Of a stretch of DNA of 64,000 nt, positions 1 to 10,164 are shown piece after piece. The stretch comes from Aciduricibacillus chroicocephali. GTDB taxonomy: Bacteria; Bacillota; Bacilli; Bacillales; Amphibacillaceae. The DNA is taken from assembly GCF_030762805.1 (NCBI RefSeq), contig NZ_CP129113.1, positions 1,626,001-1,690,000 on the forward strand. The letters are read 5' to 3'. Both the position numbers and the translations under genes were made by a program. The notes under the pieces were generated by a model. That model did no database searches, was not told the DNA's origin, and saw nothing but the letters and a program-made list of their open reading frames with translations. Each line of letters opens with the position of its first letter. Position 1 is the stretch's first letter.

Positions 1-73
1 TTTGCCTGGAAAAAGCCTTTGCCTGGGATGCCTCTCTCGTCACAAGAATCTTCTTGCCTTGGAGAGGTTTCAT
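1..73 (-). CDS. hemD: uroporphyrinogen-III synthase, N-terminal fragment (runs off the window)
   Basis: Only the first 24 codons are inside the window. The ATG at 73-71 overlaps the hemC stop as ATGA, which implies translational coupling. The reading [20 protein letters not shown] is the usual HemD N-terminus. HemD cyclises hydroxymethylbilane, the HemC product, to uroporphyrinogen III. The identification rests on this short match plus position after hemC, as in the B. subtilis hem operon. Confidence 0.8.
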   Translation of the reverse strand, partial: MKPLQGKKILVTREASQAKAFSRQ

Positions 74-1002
74 TGGCTCTCATTCTCCGCTTTTACGCGC
101 TCTACAATATCTTTTGCTCCTCGAGCGATGAGTTTATCTGCAGCAATCTTACCAGCTTCCTGCGGCGTGGCGGCGCGTACTGTCTCTTTTAACATTGTGG
201 AACCATCTGGTGTACCGACAAATGCTGTAAGTACAACCTCTTCCCCTTCCAAATGAGCAAAACCACCGATAGGAATTTGGCAGCCACCTTCCAGAAGACG
301 GAGGAAAGTACGCTCTGCCTCCACTGTCCGTGTCGTATATTCGTCATTAATCCGATCGAGCAATTCTAGAAGTTCTTTATCATCTACACGAGATTCAATT
401 GCGAGTGCACCTTGGCCAACTGCAGGAATACATACTTCCGGATCAAGATATTCTGTAATCATGTCTTCACTTTTACCGACGCGCTTCAACCCTGAAACAG
501 CAAGAATGATTGCATCATAATCCTCTTCTTCCATCTTGCGCATGCGTGTTTCGATATTACCGCGAATCCATTTAATGTTCAGGTCAGGCCTCGCCTGCAA
601 CAATTGCGCGGAACGGCGCAGACTGCTCGTGCCGACAATTGCTCCTTCCGGCAGTTCCATCAGTTTCTTACCGCTTTTGGAAATGAAAGCATCCCGATGA
701 TCTTCACGTACAGGAATACAGCTGATCATCAATCCATCCGGCAAGATTGCAGGCATGTCTTTCATACTGTGTACGGCAAAATCAATTTCCTTATCATACA
801 TTGCCTGTTCAATTTCTTTGACAAAGAGCCCCTTACCACCGACTTTGTTCAAAGTGACATCGAGAATCCGATCCCCGCGTGTGACGATTTTTTTAAGTTC
901 AAATTCATTTTGCACGCCAGCTTTTTTCAACTGGTCGATGACCCACTCCGTCTGTGTAACAGCAAGATTGCTTTTTCTCGTTCCTACAATGATTTTGCGC
1001 AT
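70..1002 (-). CDS. hemC: porphobilinogen deaminase (hydroxymethylbilane synthase)
   Basis: The enzyme polymerises four porphobilinogens to hydroxymethylbilane in cytosolic haem synthesis. The 310-residue protein opens with [18 protein letters not shown] and has the VHSMKDMP substrate-binding stretch. [11 protein letters not shown] follows, and the C-terminal [11 protein letters not shown] carries the cysteine that anchors the dipyrromethane cofactor. Length is normal. A strong GAGGGGGAAA ribosome site precedes the ATG. It lies 113 bp downstream of hemA with hemX missing between them, and its stop overlaps hemD, so hemC and hemD are surely co-expressed. Confidence 0.97.
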   Translation of the reverse strand: MRKIIVGTRKSNLAVTQTEWVIDQLKKAGVQNEFELKKIVTRGDRILDVTLNKVGGKGLFVKEIEQAMYDKEIDFAVHSMKDMPAILPDGLMISCIPVREDHRDAFISKSGKKLMELPEGAIVGTSSLRRSAQLLQARPDLNIKWIRGNIETRMRKMEEEDYDAIILAVSGLKRVGKSEDMITEYLDPEVCIPAVGQGALAIESRVDDKELLELLDRINDEYTTRTVEAERTFLRLLEGGCQIPIGGFAHLEGEEVVLTAFVGTPDGSTMLKETVRAATPQEAGKIAADKLIARGAKDIVERVKAENESQ

Positions 1003-1055
1003 AAATACCGTTTCCCCCTCAGCAGTATGTCAAAATGAAATGATTTCATATGAAT

Positions 1056-1099
1056 GAACCAGAGGCTGCCTTATCCTGTGCGGCAGGCGCCTCTGGTTC
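1056..1099. other. stable stem-loop in the hemA-hemC gap
   Basis: The arms GAACCAGAGG...CCTCTGGTTC are extended inward by TGCC/GGCA around an 11-nt loop. The T-run (1101-1106) follows the hairpin on the plus strand, not on the hem operon strand, where an A-run precedes it. It could act as a terminator for antisense transcription or as a processing or attenuating structure between hemA and hemC. It occupies the place where B. subtilis carries hemX. Confidence 0.6.
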
Positions 1100-1115
1100 G
1101 ATTTTTTAAAAAGTC

Positions 1116-2501
1116 CTACTGTCCGGACGTGATACGGTCCGCAAGCGAAAAAGTCAGGATTCCGGAATTGCCAGCTCCGAAGGCTACTGGATTCCCCTGT
1201 TCCCGGGATGATGCCAAATCATTCTTAACAGCTTCATCAATCCCGAAAATTTTCATAAACAAAGCAAGTGATTCCTCGGGATTCTCGCTCGTCGCCAATT
1301 CCTTCGCTTGTCTGATTGGCTCTTTCAACATTTGGTTAATAATGCTTTTTGTATGTTTATTCAATACTTTCTTTTCGCGCGTTGTCAGATCTGGCATTTT
1401 CCGCTCAATACTATTCATCGTTTCAGCCTGGATCGCAAGCGCCTTGTCTCGCAATGCAGAGATGATCGGTACGACACCTAATGTCGCCAACCAACCATTA
1501 AATGCAACGATTTCTTCCTCTAGCATCGCTTCAACTTCATTAGCGGCTTTTTTACGTGCTTCAAGGTTTTCATCAACGATATCCTGCAAGTTGTCGATAT
1601 CATAAAGCTTCACACCATCAAGCCCGGCGATACCTGAATCAATATCACGCGGTACTGCAATATCGATCATAATCAAATCTGAAGGATTTCTTCGCTTGGA
1701 AAGAATCTCTTTGACCTGTTTCATATGAAGGACAATGTCAGGGGCGCCTGTTGAGCTGATGAGAACATCCGCCTCTTGCAACAAGTCTCCCAGTTTCTCA
1801 TACGGAACCGCCTCTGCCCCTGTTTCGGAAGCGAGAACAGCAGCTTTCTCATAAGTCCGGTTAAGGATACTTAACCGAGCGGGTCCAGCAGCACTCAAGT
1901 TTTTGAGTGAAAGGGTGCCCATCTTACCGGCACCAAGGACTGCGACATGCTTGTCCTTCAGCGAACCGGAAAGCGCCGACTTCGCAAGCTGGACAGCAGC
2001 GTAGCTAATTGAAACAGCATGTTCACCGATCGCGGTCTCTTTGTGAGCCCGTTTTGCAAATGTGATCGCCTGCTTGAACAACTCATTGAAAATCGTTCCA
2101 GTCGTCCGCGATTTTTGCGCAGTGAGAAACGCATCCCTCACCTGACCGAGGATTTGAGTTTCACCAAGGACCATGGAGTCGAGACCTGATGCAACACGGA
2201 ACAAATGTTCAATCGCCGCATCATTTTCTTCAATGACAAGATATGGCAAAAAACTTTCCTTATCAATTTCAAACCAATCGGAAAGGAATTGTTTAATATA
2301 ATAACGGCCAGTATGTAGCTGGTCGGCAACAACATAAATCTCAGTGCGATTGCACGTTGAAATAATTACATTCTCAAGAATGCTCTTCTGCAAATTAAGA
2401 TGGATCATGGCACCGTCGACCGCATCCTCGGAAAAGGCCAGTTTCTCACGAATTTCAACTGGGGCTGTTCTGTAATTCAAGCCGACTTTTATAATATGCA
2501 C
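1116..2501 (-). CDS. hemA: glutamyl-tRNA reductase
   Basis: It reduces glutamyl-tRNA to glutamate-1-semialdehyde with NADPH, the first committed step of haem synthesis. The start chosen is GTG at 2501, reading [20 protein letters not shown], preceded by GGGGG at 7 nt. An ATG 13 codons upstream has no ribosome site. With the GTG start the catalytic cysteine of STCNRTE is residue 50, its canonical number. [12 protein letters not shown] and the NADP-binding [10 protein letters not shown] follow. The length is 461 residues, normal for the family. It is the first gene of a hemA-hemC-hemD operon. Confidence 0.95.
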   Translation of the reverse strand: MHIIKVGLNYRTAPVEIREKLAFSEDAVDGAMIHLNLQKSILENVIISTCNRTEIYVVADQLHTGRYYIKQFLSDWFEIDKESFLPYLVIEENDAAIEHLFRVASGLDSMVLGETQILGQVRDAFLTAQKSRTTGTIFNELFKQAITFAKRAHKETAIGEHAVSISYAAVQLAKSALSGSLKDKHVAVLGAGKMGTLSLKNLSAAGPARLSILNRTYEKAAVLASETGAEAVPYEKLGDLLQEADVLISSTGAPDIVLHMKQVKEILSKRRNPSDLIMIDIAVPRDIDSGIAGLDGVKLYDIDNLQDIVDENLEARKKAANEVEAMLEEEIVAFNGWLATLGVVPIISALRDKALAIQAETMNSIERKMPDLTTREKKVLNKHTKSIINQMLKEPIRQAKELATSENPEESLALFMKIFGIDEAVKNDLASSREQGNPVAFGAGNSGILTFSLADRITSGQ

Positions 2502-2563
2502 ACTATCTACCCCCAAAAAATAAAGCCTTCCGTGTTTCACCCGTACTGCGACGTTCTGTATTT

Positions 2564-2572
2564 ATTATAACA
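2564..2572 (-). promoter_or_regulatory. probable hemA promoter (extended -10)
   Basis: Read on the minus strand the site is TGTTATAAT, an extended -10, about 63 bp upstream of the hemA GTG. No good -35 is present, which fits an extended -10 promoter. The sequence TTATAATAAATACAG starting here matches 11 of 15 positions of the PerR box. PerR controls hemA in B. subtilis, but this match is weak. Confidence 0.5.
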
Positions 2573-2628
2573 TGTTTACCCGACTATTTTCCCGCAAAAG
2601 CAACAGTTTGATGAATAATATTCATGCG

Positions 2629-2662
2629 AAAGACGGCAGAATTGTAACATTCTGCCGTCTTT
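2629..2662 (-). terminator. terminator after ysxC
   Basis: A 12-bp perfect stem (AGACGGCAGAAT / ATTCTGCCGTCT) with a 6-nt loop lies just past the ysxC stop. T-runs occur on both sides, so it may work in both directions and separates lonA-ysxC from the hem operon. Confidence 0.8.
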
Positions 2663-2665
2663 TTC

Positions 2666-3247
2666 TTACATATATGATTCAAGCAAGCGCCATGCTTCAT
2701 CCTTGCCCTCTCCCGTTTCGGAAGAGAAAGGAATGATTGGATCTTCCCCTCGCATACCAAGTGTCTCACGTGTCCGTTTCAAATGAGCTTGCCGCTTCCC
2801 TTTAGGAATCTTGTCAAGCTTTGTAGCAATGACAATGATCGGCAGCTCGTAATGCAATAGGAAATCATACATAATACAATCGTCTTTTGTCGGTGCATGC
2901 CTAATATCTGTTACAAGCAATGCAGCCCGAAGCTGTTTGCGTTTCGTGAAATACTCTTCAAGCATATGGCCCCATTTTTCTCTTTCTTTCTTGGAGACCT
3001 TCGCGTAACCGTAGCCCGGCACATCGACGAAGTGAAATGCATCATTGATTTTATAGAAATTCAATGTTTGTGTTTTTCCAGGCTTAGAAGAAGTCCGTGC
3101 CAAGTTCTTACGCTGGATCATCTTATTAATAAAAGATGACTTCCCTACGTTTGATCTGCCCGCGAGTGCAAATTCAGGAATCTGCTCTCCCGGATACTGT
3201 TTCTCGCTTACTGCGCTAATGATAATTTCGGCTTGTGTTACTTTCAT
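2666..3247 (-). CDS. ysxC: ribosome-biogenesis GTPase YsxC/EngB
   Basis: An essential TrmE-Era-EngA-like GTPase needed for late assembly of the 50S subunit. It shows G1 [10 protein letters not shown]2 around [11 protein letters not shown]3 DVPGYG and G4 TKLDK, with [10 protein letters not shown] as G5. The start is set at MKVTQAEI because GAGGGG lies 10 nt upstream. An ATG three codons earlier would sit directly on that ribosome site. The length is 193 residues, as in B. subtilis. It follows lonA by 15 bp in an operon, the B. subtilis arrangement. ysxD, the next B. subtilis gene, is absent. Confidence 0.95.
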   Translation of the reverse strand: MKVTQAEIIISAVSEKQYPGEQIPEFALAGRSNVGKSSFINKMIQRKNLARTSSKPGKTQTLNFYKINDAFHFVDVPGYGYAKVSKKEREKWGHMLEEYFTKRKQLRAALLVTDIRHAPTKDDCIMYDFLLHYELPIIVIATKLDKIPKGKRQAHLKRTRETLGMRGEDPIIPFSSETGEGKDEAWRLLESYM

Positions 3248-3262
3248 GAATGCCATTCCCCT

Positions 3263-5572
3263 CTAAACTAATGCGTGTTTCAATACCTCGTCCAAATGCT
3301 TCACCTTAATGAATGTCAGGTCTTTGCGGACGCTTTCTGGAATATCATCAATATCACGCGCGTTGTCTTCCGGTATGATAATTGTTGTAATTCCCGCTCT
3401 ATGTGCACTCATCGACTTCTCTTTAAGCCCGCCTATAGGCAGAACGCGCCCTCGCAATGTAATCTCCCCAGTCATGCCTACTTCTCTTCTAACTGCACGT
3501 TTTGTCAGTGCAGAAACAAGTGCTGTAGCAATCGTGATTCCGGCGGAAGGACCATCTTTCGGCGTTGCGCCTTCCGGAACGTGTATATGAATATCATACT
3601 TTTCATAAAAATCCGGGTCAATATCCAATTCTTCAGCACGGGAACGCACATAGCTGAATGCAGCTTGAGCCGACTCCTGCATGACATCTCCAAGCTTCCC
3701 TGTCAAGGTCAGTTTTCCTTTGCCTGCATAGTAGGTAACTTCAATCGGAAGAATGTCTCCCCCTGCAGCTGTATAGGCAAGTCCTGTCGCTGTTCCGACC
3801 TGGTTTTCATTTTCCATCTGTCCGTATCGGAAATACGGTTTGCCGAGGAATTCTTCAAGGTTCTTATTAGAAACGACGACACGCTTTTTATCCTCTGAAA
3901 TAATGATTCTCGCTGCTTTTCGGCAAAGTGTCGCAATCATGCGCTCAAGCCCACGAACACCAGCTTCTCGCGTATATGTGCGTATGAGTGTCAGCAACGC
4001 ATCATCTCTGATTTGCAGCTGAGATTTTTTCAATCCATTCTCTTTAATCTGTTTCGGCAAAAGATGTTCTTTAGCGATATGTTGTTTCTCAACTTCTGTA
4101 TAACCAGCCAGTGAAATGACTTCCATCCGGTCAAGAAGCGGACCTGGAATGTTATTCACATAGTTAGCTGTCGCAATGAAAAGAACATTTGAAAGATCAT
4201 ACGTCTCTTCAATATAATGATCGCTGAAATTACGGTTCTGTTCCGGATCGAGCACTTCCAGCATTGCAGAAGATGGATCACCACGGAAATCGTTCGACAT
4301 CTTGTCAATTTCATCGAGGAGGATAACCGGATTCACAGTTTCCGCACGCTTCATACCTTGCAGAATACGTCCTGGCATTGCGCCGACATATGTCCTACGG
4401 TGACCGCGAATTTCCGCTTCATCTCGTACACCACCGAGAGAAATACGGACGAAATTACGATTGATCGACTCCGCAATGGATCTGACTAGGGATGTTTTAC
4501 CGACTCCTGGAGGTCCTACAAGGCAAAGGATCGGTCCGCGAATCGATTCTGTCAATTTCTGTACTGCCAGATATTCAAGAATCCGCTCTTTCACTTTCTC
4601 CAAGCCATAATGCTCTTTGTTCAGAATGTCTTCAGCATGAGATAACTCAATTTCTGCTTTTGTCTTCTTAGTCCATGGGAGTGCTAGCAGCCAGTCCAAA
4701 TAGTTGCGGATTACAGAGCTTTCACCAGAGTTCTGCGGTATGCGCTCATAGCGATCAAGCTCTTTTTTCGCAACTTCTCTAATGCGGTCTGGCATATCAG
4801 AGTTCTCGATACGTTCTGCAAGCTCACCGATTTCGCCAGTTTTGCCTTCGTTTTCACCAAGTTCTTTCTGGATGGCCTTCAGCTGTTCGCGCAAATAATA
4901 TTCTTTTTGCGTCTTGTCCATTGAGGACTTAACACGCTGAGAAATCTTCTTTTCAATCTCCAATACTTTCTTTTCATCTGCAATGTATTCAATGAGGCGT
5001 TTCATCCGCTTAATCGTGTTCGATGTTTCCAGCAGATTCTGTTTTTCTTTAAGTTTGAGCGGCAAGTGGACCGAAATCACGTCTGTCATACGTGCCGGCT
5101 CTGTAATGTCAGAGACAGATTCCAATGTATCTTTATTGATTTTGCGAGAAACTTGCACATACTGTTCAAATTGCTCATAAAGAGCGCGAGCATACGCTTC
5201 TTCCTCGTGCGAATCCCCTGAATCCTCTGCCAGTTCTTCATACTCTACTTCCAAATAACTTTCCTGATCGGTATAACGAAGAATTTTCGCTCGTGTTTCA
5301 CCTTCGACCAAGATGCGGAAAGTGTCATTCGGCAGTTTAATCATCTGTGTCACTTTTGCAATGGTACCAATTTCATAAATATCGTCTTTTTCAGGATCGT
5401 CGGTTGCAGATTCTTTTTGTGCAGAGAGGAATATGCATTGTTCCCCGAGCATTGCCTGCTGAAGCGCAGCGACGGAGCGGTCGCGTCCGACATCAAGGTG
5501 GACAACCATTGATGGATAGATGACCAATCCGCGCAAAGCCATTAGAGGGAGTATTTTATTATCTGTTGTCAT
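3263..5572 (-). CDS. lonA: ATP-dependent protease Lon (LonA)
   Basis: A homo-oligomeric AAA+ serine protease that removes damaged and regulatory proteins. The N-terminal LON substrate domain begins [14 protein letters not shown]. The AAA+ module has Walker [10 protein letters not shown] and Walker [10 protein letters not shown]. The protease domain contains the catalytic serine in PKDGPSAG and lysine in GGLKEKSM. The start is the ATG giving [10 protein letters not shown], with GGAGGT at 7 nt. An upstream ATG in the same frame lies inside that ribosome site. The length is 769 residues, normal. It is co-transcribed with ysxC. Confidence 0.96.
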   Translation of the reverse strand: MTTDNKILPLMALRGLVIYPSMVVHLDVGRDRSVAALQQAMLGEQCIFLSAQKESATDDPEKDDIYEIGTIAKVTQMIKLPNDTFRILVEGETRAKILRYTDQESYLEVEYEELAEDSGDSHEEEAYARALYEQFEQYVQVSRKINKDTLESVSDITEPARMTDVISVHLPLKLKEKQNLLETSNTIKRMKRLIEYIADEKKVLEIEKKISQRVKSSMDKTQKEYYLREQLKAIQKELGENEGKTGEIGELAERIENSDMPDRIREVAKKELDRYERIPQNSGESSVIRNYLDWLLALPWTKKTKAEIELSHAEDILNKEHYGLEKVKERILEYLAVQKLTESIRGPILCLVGPPGVGKTSLVRSIAESINRNFVRISLGGVRDEAEIRGHRRTYVGAMPGRILQGMKRAETVNPVILLDEIDKMSNDFRGDPSSAMLEVLDPEQNRNFSDHYIEETYDLSNVLFIATANYVNNIPGPLLDRMEVISLAGYTEVEKQHIAKEHLLPKQIKENGLKKSQLQIRDDALLTLIRTYTREAGVRGLERMIATLCRKAARIIISEDKKRVVVSNKNLEEFLGKPYFRYGQMENENQVGTATGLAYTAAGGDILPIEVTYYAGKGKLTLTGKLGDVMQESAQAAFSYVRSRAEELDIDPDFYEKYDIHIHVPEGATPKDGPSAGITIATALVSALTKRAVRREVGMTGEITLRGRVLPIGGLKEKSMSAHRAGITTIIIPEDNARDIDDIPESVRKDLTFIKVKHLDEVLKHALV

Positions 5573-5922
5573 TCGGCATACCTCCATGAATCATTGCTGT
5601 AGTATGTATATTAAACAGTTACAGTTATTTCAGTCATATGTAGAACAGTATTCCCTGCGCCTGCACAATTAACCTTGTTTTCGGCAGACTTAGGGCAAGT
5701 TACCCATTAAAAGAATGAAAGAGACCGGCAGAGAGCATTCGCAAAATCATTGCATCCCGGCCGGTCTCTTTATTATTGAATATTATCGCAGATTGACGAG
5801 CAGTAAGTCCGCATCTCAAATAAGGTGGAGGGACCTCCCTCCCAAATGGGAAGCTGCCCCTTAAGGTCCGATTTGTCCTTCTTGCAATAAGCAGGGCTGA
5901 CCTCTCAACTTACCGAGTTTAC
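5573..5922. other. clpX-lonA gap, no gene
   Basis: This 350-bp gap holds the terminator at 5718-5771 and the lonA upstream region. Bacillus subtilis carries lonB here, and no trace of a LonB reading frame is visible. A GC-rich patch at 5826-5866 can form competing short hairpins around GGAGGTCCCTCC (minus strand) and I cannot assign it. No convincing -35/-10 pair for lonA was found. Confidence 0.6.
5718..5771 (-). terminator. terminator between clpX and lonA
   Basis: A 12-bp stem AAAGAGACCGGC / GCCGGTCTCTTT encloses a loop of about 30 nt. T-rich stretches flank both sides, so it could end clpX transcription. Confidence 0.7.
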
Positions 5923-7200
5923 TTATGCACTTTCCTTTGGAAGACTGTCTTTTGAGCTGGCAACCGTTCCGTCTTTAAGGACAAGCTTCGGTGCTCCGTC
6001 TTCCTCTGTAACTGTTTCTTTCGTAACGATGCATTTCTCGATATCATCACGTGAAGGCAGTTCAAACATTACTTCAAGCATGATGTTTTCGATAATGGAG
6101 CGGAGTCCACGGGCACCTGTCTTACGTTCTATCGCCTTTTTCGCGATTTCTTCAAGAGCGCCTTCCTCGAAATCAAGCTCGACACCGTCGATTTCAAACA
6201 GCTTCTGATATTGCTTGACGAGTGCATTTTTTGGCTTCGTCAAAATATCAACAAGTGCTTTCACATCAAGCGGCTCAAGACTTGCGATAACCGGGAGACG
6301 TCCAATGAATTCTGGAATCAGACCGTAGCTCTGCAAATCTTCAGGCAATACCTTGGAAAGCAGAACGTTCTGTTCAAAGTCTTCGGATTTTGTATCCGCA
6401 CCAAAGCCGATTACTTTCTTGCCGAGACGACGCTTGATGATCTGATCGATTCCATCAAATGCTCCACCTACGATGAAAAGTACATTCGTTGTATCAATCT
6501 GAATGAACTCCTGATGAGGGTGCTTTCTTCCACCTTGAGGCGGTACGCTCGCAACAGTTCCTTCAAGGATTTTCAAGAGCGCTTGCTGTACACCTTCACC
6601 GGAAACGTCACGTGTAATGGACGGGTTCTCAGATTTACGGGCAACTTTATCAATTTCATCGATATAGATGATGCCTTTTTCAGCTTTTTCAATATCATAG
6701 TCAGCAGCTTGAATCAGTTTTAGAAGAATGTTCTCAACGTCTTCCCCAACATAGCCTGCTTCTGTAAGTGAAGTCGCATCCGCCATAGCGAAAGGAACAT
6801 CAAGAATACGGGCAAGTGTTTGAGCAAGAAGTGTCTTACCGCTACCAGTTGGCCCAAGGATAGCGATATTGGACTTAGATAGTTCGACATCGCCACCATA
6901 CTGTGGTGAATTAATTCGCTTGTAATGGTTATATACAGCAACAGCCAGACTCTTCTTGGCATTGTCCTGTCCGATTACATACTCATCGAGAGTTTGGCGG
7001 ATCTGTGCAGGTTTCGGAAGTTCTTTGAATTCCGGTTCTTCTTCCGTACCCAGTTCCTCTTCAACAATCTCTGTGCACAACTCGATGCATTCATCACATA
7101 TATATACGCCGGGTCCAGCTACAAGTTTGCGGACCTGCTCCTGGCCTTTTCCGCAGAATGAGCATTTGAGCTGCCCTTTCTCTTCGTTAAATTTAAACAT
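5923..7200 (-). CDS. clpX: ATP-dependent Clp protease ATP-binding subunit ClpX
   Basis: An AAA+ unfoldase that feeds substrates to ClpP. The N-terminal zinc-binding domain has two cysteine pairs, CSFCGKG near residue 14 and ICDECIELC near residue 35. Walker A is GPTGSGKT and Walker [11 protein letters not shown]. The RKHPHQEF region and the sensor motif GARGLRSI are present. The length of 425 residues is usual. Gene order tig-clpX-(lonB)-lonA is as in B. subtilis except that lonB is missing. Confidence 0.97.
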   Translation of the reverse strand: MFKFNEEKGQLKCSFCGKGQEQVRKLVAGPGVYICDECIELCTEIVEEELGTEEEPEFKELPKPAQIRQTLDEYVIGQDNAKKSLAVAVYNHYKRINSPQYGGDVELSKSNIAILGPTGSGKTLLAQTLARILDVPFAMADATSLTEAGYVGEDVENILLKLIQAADYDIEKAEKGIIYIDEIDKVARKSENPSITRDVSGEGVQQALLKILEGTVASVPPQGGRKHPHQEFIQIDTTNVLFIVGGAFDGIDQIIKRRLGKKVIGFGADTKSEDFEQNVLLSKVLPEDLQSYGLIPEFIGRLPVIASLEPLDVKALVDILTKPKNALVKQYQKLFEIDGVELDFEEGALEEIAKKAIERKTGARGLRSIIENIMLEVMFELPSRDDIEKCIVTKETVTEEDGAPKLVLKDGTVASSKDSLPKESA

Positions 7201-7271
7201 ACCAATTCACCCCTAAAATAAAACTTACTTGCCACCATCAAATCCGCATTGCAATCATTTCAATTAAACAT

Positions 7272-7299
7272 ATCATACCAAAAATAGTATGCAAAACAA
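7272..7299 (-). promoter_or_regulatory. candidate clpX promoter with overlapping palindrome
   Basis: On the minus strand TTGTTT (7299-7294) is followed after 16 nt by TATGAT (7277-7272), about 75 bp upstream of the clpX ATG. The spacer and -10 contain the inverted repeat CATAC-TATTTTTG-GTATG, which looks like a protein-binding site. Which protein would bind is unknown. Confidence 0.45.
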
Positions 7300-7493
7300 A
7301 ACGATACACATCACAGCAAAAGTTTCCTATTTGAATATATGATTCAAACAGAGATAGAACGTTTCGAACAACATTTAAAAGCATAAAATCTGGCAGGGTG
7401 CCGTCATTCATTATACTGCATTTACTGCTTTCACATTACGTATTTCATTCATGCTGTCGTTCATTTATTGCCGTATTATACGCATTATAGACA

Positions 7494-7540
7494 AAAAAGT
7501 AAAACAAGATGCAACTGAACGGCATCTTGTTTTACTTTTT
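7494..7540 (-). terminator. tig terminator
   Basis: An 18- to 19-bp stem AAAAGTAAAACAAGATGC and its complement follow the tig stop and run into a T-tract on the minus strand. It is a strong intrinsic terminator isolating tig from clpX. Confidence 0.88.
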
Positions 7541-7562
7541 ATTTCATATAGTCATAAATTGC

Positions 7563-8843
7563 TTATTTTGTTTTGCTTTGTTCATCAAGGAATTCAATTG
7601 CTTTGCGGTATTTAAGGTCTTCCTTGATCATTTCAGTGTTGCCACCAAGCATAGCTTTAAGCTGTTCAACGTCTGTTTGGTACATTTCAGCCATTTGCTC
7701 AAGCTCTTTGTTAGCATCTTCATCTGACACTTCAAGATTCTCTTGTTCGAAGATTGCTTCAAGAACGAGGTTAGTCTTAACACGTTCAGAAGCATTTTCT
7801 TTCATTTGGCCGCGAAGATCGTCAACTGACTGGCCAGAGAATTGAGTGTAAAGATCAAGTGTCATACCTTGCATTTGCAAGCGCTGTTCGAATTCCTGAA
7901 CCATACGGTCAGTTTCAGTTTCTACCATTGCTTCTGGGATATCAACTTTTGCGTTGTCAGTAGCTTGCTCAAGCAATGCTTCACGCTTAGCGTTTTCAGC
8001 TGCCTGCTTTTTATCCGCTTCAAGCTTTTCACGAGTTTTTGCTTTAAGATCAGCAACACTTTCAGCATCCTGGTCTTTTGCAAACTCATCATCAAGCTCA
8101 GGAACTTCTTTTTCTTTGATTTCATGAATATGAACTTTGAAAGTAGCTTCCTGACCTGCAAGGCTTGTTTCATGATAGTCTTCAGGGAATGTTACTTTTA
8201 CTTCAGTATCTTCTCCGGACTTCTTGCCAACAAGCTGCTCTTCGAATCCAGGAATGAACTGGCCAGAGCCGATTTCAAGAGAATAGTTGTCGCCTTTGCC
8301 GCCTTCAAAAGCTTCCCCATTATGGAAGCCTTCGAAATCGATAACAGCAGTATCGCCTTCAACGATTTCGCCTTCTTCTTTAACAACAAGCTCTGCTTGC
8401 TGATTGCGAACCTGATCGATTGCCTGATCAACTTCTTCATCAGTTACTTCAACAGATTCAACTTCTACTTCAAGGCCTTTGTATTCGCCAAGTTCAACTT
8501 CCGGCTTGACTGTAACTTCAGCTTTGAAAACGATGCCTTTGCCGCGTTCAATTTCTTCAACGTCGATTGAAGGCTGATCAACTGGCTCAATACCAGCTTC
8601 TTTAACAGCTTCAGGATATGCAGATGGAAGTACAGCATCAATTGCATCCTGATAGAGTGATTCAACGCCAAAGCGCTTTTCAAACATGCCACGTGGCATT
8701 TTACCTTTACGGAATCCAGGTACGCTTACTTGCTTAACGACTTTATTGAAAGCCGTATCAAGAGCCTCTTCGAATCTTTCTGATGAAACTTCAAAAGTCA
8801 GTACTCCAACGTTACCTTCTTGTTTTTCAAATTTAGCAGACAT
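7563..8843 (-). CDS. tig: trigger factor (ribosome-associated chaperone and prolyl isomerase)
   Basis: Trigger factor binds ribosomal protein L23 at the exit tunnel and shields nascent chains. The N-terminal ribosome-binding signature is [17 protein letters not shown], near residue 44. A central FKBP-type domain (about 150-240, [20 protein letters not shown]) and a helical C-terminal arm follow. The start [19 protein letters not shown] has GGAGGG at 6 nt. An in-frame ATG 14 codons upstream lacks a ribosome site. The length is 426 residues, normal. It is monocistronic, with its own promoter and terminator. Confidence 0.96.
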   Translation of the reverse strand: MSAKFEKQEGNVGVLTFEVSSERFEEALDTAFNKVVKQVSVPGFRKGKMPRGMFEKRFGVESLYQDAIDAVLPSAYPEAVKEAGIEPVDQPSIDVEEIERGKGIVFKAEVTVKPEVELGEYKGLEVEVESVEVTDEEVDQAIDQVRNQQAELVVKEEGEIVEGDTAVIDFEGFHNGEAFEGGKGDNYSLEIGSGQFIPGFEEQLVGKKSGEDTEVKVTFPEDYHETSLAGQEATFKVHIHEIKEKEVPELDDEFAKDQDAESVADLKAKTREKLEADKKQAAENAKREALLEQATDNAKVDIPEAMVETETDRMVQEFEQRLQMQGMTLDLYTQFSGQSVDDLRGQMKENASERVKTNLVLEAIFEQENLEVSDEDANKELEQMAEMYQTDVEQLKAMLGGNTEMIKEDLKYRKAIEFLDEQSKTK

Positions 8844-8926
8844 ACTGTTCCCTCCAACATCTATGTGTCCTGTCACGTTCAGCAATTCAACTTAAGTACT
8901 TACACATGCAGATTTGCAACCATTAC

Positions 8927-8954
8927 ATTATAACATATCTATCTTGCCTTTCAA
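8927..8954 (-). promoter_or_regulatory. tig sigma-A promoter
   Basis: On the minus strand TTGAAA (8954-8949), a 16-nt spacer and TATAAT (8932-8927) with an extended TG lie 84 bp upstream of the tig start. This is a near-consensus vegetative promoter. Confidence 0.75.
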
Positions 8955-8963
8955 GCATTTCTC

Positions 8964-9926
8964 CTATGTCCCTATGATTGTCAGGTAGAGAGCTTGGCAA
9001 GTGTTCAATTCTTCTATGTATTGCGAGCAGTTTGAGCTGCCTTCTTCCACTATGTCATTTCCTGATGCGAATCGAAGGGCATGCACGATGCATTCCGGGT
9101 TGCGTTCCGGTTCATTAAATGGATACAGAACGTACAAATATCTTTCCAGAGCTTCCATCATTAAACCATAGCGTGTAGGATCTTGCTGTTCTGTTTCTTT
9201 CAATAGATTCCGGACTCTTAATCCAAGTTCGAATTGACCAAGCGTCGGCAAATCATTCGGTACGACCTCAAGATAATGGCCAAATTTTTTCAAACCTATA
9301 GGTCCCTCATGATTGCGGTCCTTCAGCCAGAGGAGAATAGCGGTCTTTGTTACCGGATGCACAGTATCATCAAGAAGCATCTCTTGAATGAAATGATCTG
9401 GTTCTATTCTCGTCTTGCGCATTTCTTCAATAAGTCCCCATTGACGTCGATGGTCTTCGGCCTGTACAGCTTCGATCAATGATGACATATCTTCCTTCCA
9501 TTTTCTGTCCGAAAGATCACTGCGCATGTTTTCGCTGATTGCATATAATTGCTGGTACTGCTCCTTCATTGAACTTGGCAAATCGGGACGCTCCAGCACT
9601 TCATCCACTGTCTCAACGAGCAAGTCATGCTGGTCTGTCTGAAATAATAGGGTCAAATAGATATGCATATAATCGTAGAAGCCATCATCCTCGCTTTCAA
9701 GCAATGATTCGACTTCACTCTGGGCTTCACCAAACTCACCAAGTTCCATGAGGCAAATCAGTTTCCCGACATGGATTTCACTGCTTGCTTCATTATAATA
9801 AATGAGCAGATCCAGCTTCTCCAGTGCCTCGCTGTAGCGCTTTTCTTTAAGCGCAGCCAAACTTTCATTCTCCAGCCGTTTTTTCCATTTCGGAAAGAGA
9901 ATGAGATTATCGGATTTTCCTGTCAT
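8964..9926 (-). CDS. ysoA: TPR-repeat protein YsoA
   Basis: A 320-residue soluble protein made of helical tetratricopeptide-like repeats. The first is clear at residues 17-60 (ESLAALKEKRYSEALEKLDL, then LICLMELGEFGEAQSEVESL), with weaker ones beyond. TPR proteins are scaffolds for protein contacts and no enzyme motif is visible. It sits immediately upstream of tig, exactly where B. subtilis has ysoA, and length and repeat layout agree. Its biological role is unknown. An ATG with a GGAGGTGAC ribosome site gives MTGKSDN. Confidence 0.82.
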   Translation of the reverse strand: MTGKSDNLILFPKWKKRLENESLAALKEKRYSEALEKLDLLIYYNEASSEIHVGKLICLMELGEFGEAQSEVESLLESEDDGFYDYMHIYLTLLFQTDQHDLLVETVDEVLERPDLPSSMKEQYQQLYAISENMRSDLSDRKWKEDMSSLIEAVQAEDHRRQWGLIEEMRKTRIEPDHFIQEMLLDDTVHPVTKTAILLWLKDRNHEGPIGLKKFGHYLEVVPNDLPTLGQFELGLRVRNLLKETEQQDPTRYGLMMEALERYLYVLYPFNEPERNPECIVHALRFASGNDIVEEGSSNCSQYIEELNTCQALYLTIIGT

Positions 9927-10067
9927 TCAGTCACCTCCGTTCTCTTATATTGTTCTCATCATTATAACGTTAACACCTAAAAAAGTACTGAATAATGCCT
10001 GTTTTTGAAACGTTCACACTCAATTGCCTGAACTTAAGAATTTCATTTGAGTATATAGAACAAAAAG

Positions 10068-10096
10068 TTGTATTTCAACCGGGTTAAATGTACTAT
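10068..10096 (+). promoter_or_regulatory. promoter candidate for the EAL gene
   Basis: TTGTAT (10068-10073), a 17-nt spacer and TACTAT (10091-10096) precede the coding start by 68 bp. Confidence 0.5.
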
Positions 10097-10164
10097 GTAA
10101 ACACAATTTGCATTCTCGTATATACAGCAAATGAATTACGACTAAAGTTGGAAAGGATAATTTT

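Noticed and set aside
1054-1605. 183-codon plus-strand open frame
   Set aside because: Antisense to hemA, with no ribosome site.
7842-8570. 242-codon plus-strand open frame
   Set aside because: It is antisense to trigger factor and very rich in Phe and Cys, as expected for a shadow frame.
10005-10020. cre-like sequence upstream of the EAL gene
   Set aside because: Spacing and bases do not fit the consensus, unlike the sdhC site.
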